From positions 799,538 through 863,537 of the forward strand of contig UWYS01000012.1 of NCBI GenBank assembly GCA_900291925.1: DNA of 64,000 bases. Direction: 5' to 3'. Below the pieces are notes generated by a model. That model was not told the origin of the DNA. It saw only the letters and a program-made list of their open reading frames with translations, and ran no database searches. Of this stretch, positions 58,272 to 64,000 are shown piece by piece. Both the position numbers and the translations under genes were made by a program. Source of the stretch: Thecaphora thlaspeos. Lineage: Eukaryota; Basidiomycota; Ustilaginomycetes; Urocystidales; Glomosporiaceae. Every line of letters begins with the position of its first letter. Position 1 is the first letter of the stretch.

Positions 58272-59455
58272 TCAGACTAAAAAACCCCACCTCGCCAACG
58301 CCACCACCACCGCCAACGAAACACCCACCAACAAACTGGCATACGTCGCACAGGCGAAGCCTACACTTGGCAAACTCGTCGTCCACAACATGGAAATGGA
58401 CGCGTGTAGGAGGACGAGAAACGTCAGCGTAGACGCATACGTCCCGAGAAGTGGGAGCAGGATCAACGGTGGCGACGGGAAGAGTGACGAGGTGGACTGG
58501 GCGTGTGTCAATGTTGCGGAGAGTAGGAGCTGTGTAAGAGAGAGAGAGAGAGAGAGGCAAGGTGTGGGGATTAGTCTTGGGGGGGGGTTTTTTTTTTTTT
58601 TTTTTTTTTTCTCATTGCGCGCAGTCAAACGCGCCGAGAAGGCGGGGAAGAGAGAACGACGTCACCGGGCAAACTCACGCCACTCGCCAGACTCCACAAC
58701 ACCGCATCCACCCTCCAGAGCGAACAGAGTGCCGTCGAGATACACGGTAACGGCGCACCGAGTACGCCTTCCACCTCGGCGCGTTCCTTGGCGAGCAGCA
58801 GGAGGTCGAGACGTGTCGACAGTTCGTCGTCTAGCAGGCCAAACGACGTGGAAGAGGAGGAGGAGGAAGCGGTGAATGTAGAAGAGCGAGAAAAGGCAGA
58901 GTCGTTTGCTGTTGCTTCAGGGTCGATGTCCTTTGGCGCTGCTTGGGGACCGGTATCGTCGACCTGCGCCTCGGCGCGCCGAGGAGGCATGGTTCCATTG
59001 CCCCGCGGCGTTGCTTTGTTCTGCAGTAAAGCCGTCTTCTTCCCCGTCGCCATCGTCGTCGTCGCCCTCGTTGTCGTTGTGGTCGTCTTGCCGCCCGCCG
59101 TAAGGGTGACAGTAGAAGTCCTGGAAAGCGGGACCAACGCTTTACGTGGTCGATGCACCTCTCTCGGCGCTCGCCCTCCTGCCGGGCCGTCCTCGACGTC
59201 TTTGTCGTGCGCGCCCGAGTTGGGGCGGGGAGACAGAAACGCGGCTCCAGGTTGAGGAGTTGTCGATGGTGAACCTTCCCCCCTCGCGTTGCGAGTGGGC
59301 GGAGAGGGAGTGCGGTCTGTAGAGGGAGACGCCGTGTGGTGGGTGGCGGGCGGCTGGTCGGCTGGTAGGCTGTTGGCCGAGCAAGATAAGTTGGGGAGGG
59401 TGCGCGTGGTGCGTGGTGATGGAGCGAGAGCAGATACGAGGTCAGTGAGGCGCAT
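58272..59455 (-). CDS. Unknown protein with disordered N-terminus and C-terminal membrane segments
   Basis: Two exons, 59455..58679 and 58529..58272, join in phase 0 (donor GTGAGT, acceptor CACAG), giving 344 residues. The first 190 residues are Ser/Thr/Pro-rich. A helical patch (LLDDELSTRLDLLLLAKERA, then LPCISTALCSLWRVDAVLWS) is followed by two or three hydrophobic segments (ILLPLLGTYASTLTFLVLL and LVGVSLAVVVALARWGF). The frame is preserved across the intron and the C-terminus is strongly hydrophobic, which supports a real gene. I recognise no family. The intron contains G9 followed by T23 (58579-58610). The gene converges with POT1 (173 bp between stops) and diverges from TMS1. Confidence 0.55.
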
Positions 59456-59816
59456 GTGGTTACGAGCACGGAGCACCCTTGCACCGACCGCGCTGCCCTC
59501 CACGCTGTATCGTGTCCCCTCTTGTCGCAGCGTAGCGCTGACCTCGGATCTCGGGCAAAGCCACAGCGCAGCGAGCGCCAAACTTGGCCCTAACCCCCGC
59601 CGCCGCCCTCTCTCGCCTCTCCTCTCCTCTCCACCACCACCACCGCCACCGCCACCGCACCCGCACCCGCACCCGCACCCGCACCCGGTCACTGCTCGGC
59701 TCACCTAGCGCTGCTCTCACGACGCATCCTTCCTCACCCACCCGTCGAGTCGCTCGTTCGCTCGGGCTCGATCCCATCCCACCTCGCTCGTCCCGCCCTG
59801 CCCTGCCCTGCCCGCG
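59456..59816. promoter_or_regulatory. Divergent promoter region: unknown membrane protein / TMS1
   Basis: 361 bp between two outward-facing start codons. It contains CCACCACCACCACC and GCACCC hexamer repeats (about 59630-59690) and pentamer CCCTG repeats just before the TMS1 start (about 59793-59812). Confidence 0.5.
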
Positions 59817-61813
59817 ATGGGCGCGCTCCTCTCCCTCCCGCTGCTCGGTGGCGGCGTGGCGTCGCTCGCCACTTGGTGCCTGACCGCGCTCGCCTTCTTC
59901 TGCACGAGCACGGCGGCGTCTGCCTTCTTCAAGTCGTGCAACTGCCAGTCGTCGATCGCGACGCGCGTCGGCTTCGCCATCATCTTCTGCCTCGACGCGC
60001 TGCTGGCGTGGCTGAGCCTGACCCGCTTCGCCATGCACGAGATCGAGCAGTGGAGCCTCCACTACATCAAGATGGACTGCAAGGACAAGCGTCGCTGCTA
60101 CGGCGTCCTCGCCGTCCACCGCATCACGTTTGCCCTCGCCCTCTTCCACCTCATCCTCGGCAGCTTGCTTGTCGGCGTCAAGGACACCACCACCAAGCGA
60201 GCCGCCATCCAGAACGGGTGAGTCTCGCGCTCCCGCAGCGCTCCCGCAGGCTTCTCTTGCCTCCCGCGTCCGTCCGCTGTGCGTAGACAAGTCTCGCGTC
60301 GCTGACCATCCTGTGCTCCTCGCGTCTCCTCTCCGGCACTGCTCTCCGCTCCCCCCTCCCCCTCCCCCTCCCCCTCCCCCGGCCCTCCGCCCGCCTCGCC
60401 CTCTGCAGCTGGTGGGGCCCCAAGGTTCTCCTCTGGCTCGTCCTGACGGCGCTCATGTTCTTCGTCCCCAACGGCTTCTTCATCGTGTGGGCCAACTACT
60501 TTGCGCTGGTGCTGGCTTGCGTCTTTATCGTCGTTGGGCTGGTCCTGCTGGTGGACTTTGCGCACACGTGGAGCGAGACGTGCCTGGACAAGTGGGAGGC
60601 GACCGACTCCAACTTCTGGAAGTTTACGCTGATCGGCAGCACGCTCGGCATGTACGCGGCGACGGTGGCGCTGACGGGCGTGCTGTACGGCTTCTTTGCG
60701 TCCAGCGGGTGTACGCTCAACCAGACGTTGATCAGCATCAACCTCGTGCTCTGCGTCGTCCTGACGGGCCTCTCGGTCAGCCCAATGGTGCAGGAGGCCA
60801 ACCCGCGCAGCGGGCTGGCCCAGAGCAGCATGGTGGCCGCCTACTGCACCTACCTCATCGCGTCGGGCGTCATGAACCGCGACAACATCGAGTGCAACCC
60901 CATCACGCGCGGACGCCGCGGCAACGCAGAGACGACGACGGTCGTGATCGGCGCCGTCTTTACCTTTCTCGCGATCGCTTACTCGACGTCGCGCGCCGCT
61001 ACACAGTCCAAGGCGCTCGTCGGCAAGAGGAGGGCGGCGATCAACGAAAACACGCCGCCCTCCCACTACGGTCCGCTGGCGACGCGCGACTCGATGGACG
61101 CGGGCGGTGCGAGCGGCGGCGGGATGGTGACCGACCAGCCGACGAACAAGGACTCGCTGCGCGTCCAGGCGCTCATGGCGGCGATCGAGGCCGGTGCGAT
61201 CCCCGCCTCGGCGCTGGACGAGGACATGGACGACGAGTCGGACGCCGGCTCGACGTTTGGCCACGGCGGCGGAGGCGACGAGGCCGACGACGAGCGGCAG
61301 GGGACGAGGTACAACTACGCCTTCTTCCACTTTGTCTTTGCCATTGCCGCCTGCTACACGGCCATGCTGCTGACCGACTGGTGAGTGCTCGGCGCCGTCC
61401 CGGGCCATCGCGGCGTCCTCGTGGTCGTCGCTCGTCGCAGACACGCTGACCTCTTCTTCCCTCTCCCCCTCGGCCACCGCCCGCCCGCTCTCGCGCCATC
61501 GACTAGGAAATTCGTCCGGCTCGGCGGTCCGTCGCCGGATCCGTCGGAAGATGGCGCTCCGATCGCGTACATCGGTCGTAGTTCGACGGCCATGTGGATG
61601 CGCGTCGTGAGCAGCTGGCTGTGCATCGTCATCTACATGTGGAGCCTGGTGGCGCCTGTGCTGCGTGAGTAGTCTCGGCCGGTGCGTCGTGGAGGTGGAC
61701 AAAGGAGAGCGCCGTACGACGAGAGCTGACTTTTCGGTACCCTCTGCGATTTGGACTGGAACGTTGCGATGGTGCGGGTTGGGACAGTGCCGGATCGTTT
61801 CAGTGTCGATTGA
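59817..61813 (+). CDS. TMS1: SERINC/TMS1 family membrane protein
   Basis: Polytopic membrane protein of the serine incorporator family (yeast Tms1). Four exons: 59817..60217, 60409..61380, 61507..61664 and 61788..61813, all GT-AG with matching phases, giving 518 residues. The N-terminus GALLSLPLLGGGVASLATWC and the cysteine motif FKSCNCQSSIATRVGFAIIF are diagnostic. About ten or eleven membrane spans follow. Late blocks include NYAFFHFVFAIAACYTAMLL and TDW, and WSLVAPVLLPDR at the C-terminus. The last exon is only 26 nt; without it the protein would end VLRE at a stop in intron 3. The acidic loop at about residues 390-430 is poorly conserved in general. The biochemical role in fungi is not settled. 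Confidence 0.95.
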
Positions 61814-62017
61814 AGCGGCAGGGTGCAGAGGGTAGGCAAGCGTCGTTGGTTCGACCGTGTCGGTTCGTCGCGCGTCTACAACACCTTTGTATTGATACCT
61901 TGCGCCCCCCCCCCCCTCCCTGCCGAACGACGAAATGACAATGACTCGGACCATTCGATACAAATACAACCCTACGTGGTTGGCGCGCGGCTCGACTGTT
62001 GGCTCTCGGCTCGACAG

Positions 62018-63500
62018 CTAATCGAGGCCAAACTCCCAAGTCCTACACTCTCCCCCGCCCGCTCTGCTTTTCCTCTCGTTAGGATCGGCAGCGACGTTCC
62101 TATTCCTGAGGAGATCCTCGTTATCTCCCGTGCTCAGACCATCTACCCAACCGACTGTCCTTCGATGCTGGTATCCCTTCCACGCGGTAGGGTGGAATTC
62201 GAAGCTGCGCCAGAGTTGATAGTGCTTCGGAGCGTTTCGCGTCGCGCGCCATTGTGTAGATGATGCGATGGCGAAGTTAAAGGAGAAGGAGGAGGAGGAA
62301 GGTGGGGGAGGGTTGGGTTTAGAGTCTCTGCTGAGTCCGGCGTTGTCGAGGTCGGAGAGGGATGGTTTCTTGCATCCCTTGGCGAGGGGAGGGGCGATGG
62401 GCGTGATGCAGGATAGCATTTCGGGTAGGCGTTTGCCCAGCGTCGAGACGTTCCACAGGGTGTAGGGCGGGGCGTTGCGGAGGGTGATGAGGACCGATCC
62501 GCGTTTCACCGGGGGTCGGAGGGGCTGGGCGGCTCGACTGGTGGCTATGGCTTCCTTTTCTGCGTCCGTGGCGTCGGCGAGGGCGGAGACGATGTCGAAC
62601 CCTTCTGGGTTGGCTGGGTTGGCTTCGTCTGGCGTCGACGCAGGAGGGAGGTCGTCTTCGAGGTCTTGAGAGTTGGCGCGCGGGGCGCGAGCGACGGGTT
62701 GGGAGAGGGCAGAGGCGGCGTGCGACGGGAGAGGACCGTCGGTGAGGTAGGGCGCGACGGAGATGAAGAAGCGTAGGAGGAGCAGTTGGTTGGAGAGGAC
62801 ATTGCGCGATTCGTCCTTGTGGCCTGCGCCTGTGCGAGGGGCGAGGGGTAAAGAAATGGGTGACGTGCGTGAGTAGGCTCGGCGCCTCGTCGAGCCTGGA
62901 AGGGAGGGAGGACGGGGCGAGCGTGGCGCGACACTTACCGACATGCGGAAAGCCGAACCAGACCTTGCTCCATCTCTTTGTCGAGGGCGGGCAAGCGAGC
63001 GGGTGTTGGGAGAGCTTGAGCTTTGTCTTGCCGGTGACGTGCTTGCACTTGTCGAGCTGACCAGCATCGACGCCAAAGACGACAACGTTGTGCCTCGTGG
63101 CAATGCGCCTGATGCGGTTGACGTTTGCCTGAGCGTCTGGGTACTTTTTGTAGCACTCGGCCTCGCTGTCGTAGGCGGTGGCGAGGAGCTGTGCGGGGGA
63201 GTGGCTGCGGGGCGGGAGGAGGAGGGAGAGGGTAAAGGAAAAGTTTGCCTCGCCTACGATGAGGATGGTGTCGTCCGGGGTGAAGGGATTGACGATGCGC
63301 GTGCGTGCGACGGTGTCGGGGGCGGGGGGTGTGGCGGTGTGGTGGACGTTGGATGGCTTGGCGTGGTGCTGGTATGGCTTTGTGAGGGAGTGGGCCTTGC
63401 GCTTGGCGGCATCCTGGACGGCCTTCTGGTGGGTTTGCTGCTGCTGCTGCTGGCGGGTAAAGGAGGCAAAGGCGTGCTTAAGGCTGCGCTTCTTGGGCAT
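62018..63500 (-). CDS. BMT5: 25S rRNA (uridine-N3) methyltransferase, BMT5-like
   Basis: DUF2431-type Rossmann methyltransferase; yeast Bmt5 modifies 25S rRNA in the nucleolus. Exons 63500..62939 and 62829..62018 join in phase 1 (donor GTAAGT, acceptor CACAG), giving 457 residues. The SAM-binding start is ILIVGEANFSFTLSLLLP, followed by LLATAYDSEAECYKKYPDA, VVVFGVDAGQLDKC and KVWFGFPHVG, which matches the family order. Exon 2 continues with NVLSNQLLLLRFFISVAPYL and RGSVLITLRNAPPYTLWNV. The C-terminal FEFHPTAWKGYQHRRTVGW is also characteristic. The N-terminus is basic with a poly-Gln run (CAG/CTG repeat) and could act as a nucleolar signal. An Asp/Pro-rich insert of about 50 residues follows VAPYL. 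The start codon lies about 300 bp from the telomere. Confidence 0.9.
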
Positions 63501-63803
63501 GCCGGGCGATGGCGATGGCGATGGCGATGGCGACGGTGGTGGTGGTGGAGACGAGGGAGTCGGTGGGCGGCCCGTCGCCAGCTCCCCCCCATCCCCTCCG
63601 CCTTAACCCCACGCCAGCAGCAGCACCCCTCGGCGGCCGCGCACCCGCTGACTTGGGCATTACCGTCTCCCGGGGCAGTCACTGGCCGGATCGCAGGGTC
63701 CCGACTCCACCTTGGCGACTCGTAGGCTAGCTCGGAAAGAATTCAGGATCAAAAACAAAAGGAATAGCGCTTCGAAAAGGGTTATTTTAGTTAGGCCAAC
63801 AGG
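63501..63803. other. Very short subtelomeric interval
   Basis: About 300 bp between the BMT5-like start codon and the telomere tract. It contains GGCGAT hexamers at about 63504-63533 (5' leader), then unique sequence, then an AT-richer 90 bp before the telomere. No subtelomeric repeat family, helicase gene or transposon remnant is visible. Confidence 0.8.
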
Positions 63804-64000
63804 GGGTTAGGGTTAGGGTTAGGGTTAGGGTTAGGGTTAGGGTTAGGGTTAGGGTTAGGGTTAGGGTTAGGGTTAGGGTTAGGGTTAGGGTTAGGGTTAG
63901 GGTTAGGGTTAGGGTTAGGGTTAGGGTTAGGGTTAGGGTTAGGGTTAGGGTTAGGGTTAGGGTTAGGGTTAGGGTTAGGGTTAGGGTTAGGGTTAGGGTT
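63804..64000 (+). repeat. Telomere repeat array (TTAGGG)n
   Basis: GGG followed by about 32 uninterrupted TTAGGG units to the last base. The G-rich strand runs 5'->3' toward the window end, the correct orientation for a right chromosome end. The array is perfect, consistent with telomerase-made sequence. Confidence 0.99.

Noticed and set aside
60098..61969. 623-codon minus-strand ORF
   Set aside because: Antisense to the SERINC gene exons and introns; no recognisable domain.

Overview
This 64 kb window is a chromosome end from a GC-rich filamentous or yeast-like fungus, most likely a basidiomycete and plausibly Ustilaginomycotina. The clues are short GT-AG introns of about 50-200 nt, high GC, TTAGGG telomere repeats running off the right edge, and a purely eukaryotic gene set (LRR/Ras-associating adenylate cyclase, two-domain ATP sulfurylase, CPA1, KRS1, SERINC, POT1). 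The lineage is inferred; no database search was possible. No rRNA, tRNA, transposon or CRISPR array was recognised.

Layout. 0-4.2 kb: adenylate cyclase (minus, cut by the left edge). 5.3-7.1 kb: ATP sulfurylase MET3 (minus). 8.3-8.5 kb: complex I subunit NDUFB3 (minus), with a 2 kb divergent spacer to TOP1 (plus, 10.6-14.0 kb). 14.1-16.7 kb: gap that may hold an unrecognised spliced transcript. 16.7-18.8 kb: DHHC palmitoyltransferase (minus). 19.2-20.6 kb: CPA1 (minus) with an upstream ORF resembling the arginine attenuator peptide. 21.4-23.8 kb: CASP/COY1 Golgi protein (plus). 24.4-26.2 kb: homeodomain gene with broken frames (minus), followed by about 2.5 kb of upstream DNA rich in TACTGTA motifs. 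29.3-31.5 kb: predicted FSH1 hydrolase fused to a membrane cytochrome-b5-like domain (minus). It diverges from a TM9SF protein (32.1-34.9 kb, plus) across a promoter filled with telomere-like hexamers.

35.7-37.7 kb: lysyl-tRNA synthetase (minus) with mitochondrial and cytosolic start codons. 38.1-39.8 kb: apparently broken aldo-keto reductase (minus). 40.4-42.2 kb: ATP synthase gamma (minus), divergent from eIF2-beta (plus, 42.9-44.3 kb). 45.2-46.9 kb: mitochondrial phosphate carrier (plus). 47.8-50.4 kb: LysM protein (plus). 50.7-54.3 kb: zf-4CXXC_R1 chromatin-type protein (minus), divergent from the telomere protein POT1 (plus, 54.9-58.1 kb). 58.3-59.5 kb: unknown two-span membrane protein (minus), divergent from SERINC/TMS1 (plus, 59.8-61.8 kb). 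62.0-63.5 kb: rRNA methyltransferase BMT5-like (minus), whose start codon lies only about 300 bp from the telomere.

The genes are not a functional cluster; this is a housekeeping chromosome arm that continues almost to the telomere. Mitochondrial function recurs (NDUFB3, ATP3, MIR1, CPA1, KRS1 long form). The most interesting signals are regulatory or architectural: the CPA1 uORF, the predicted hydrolase-cyt b5 fusion with a stop codon inside its intron donor, the TACTGTA cluster, the telomere-like hexamer promoter array, and two genes with disrupted reading frames.
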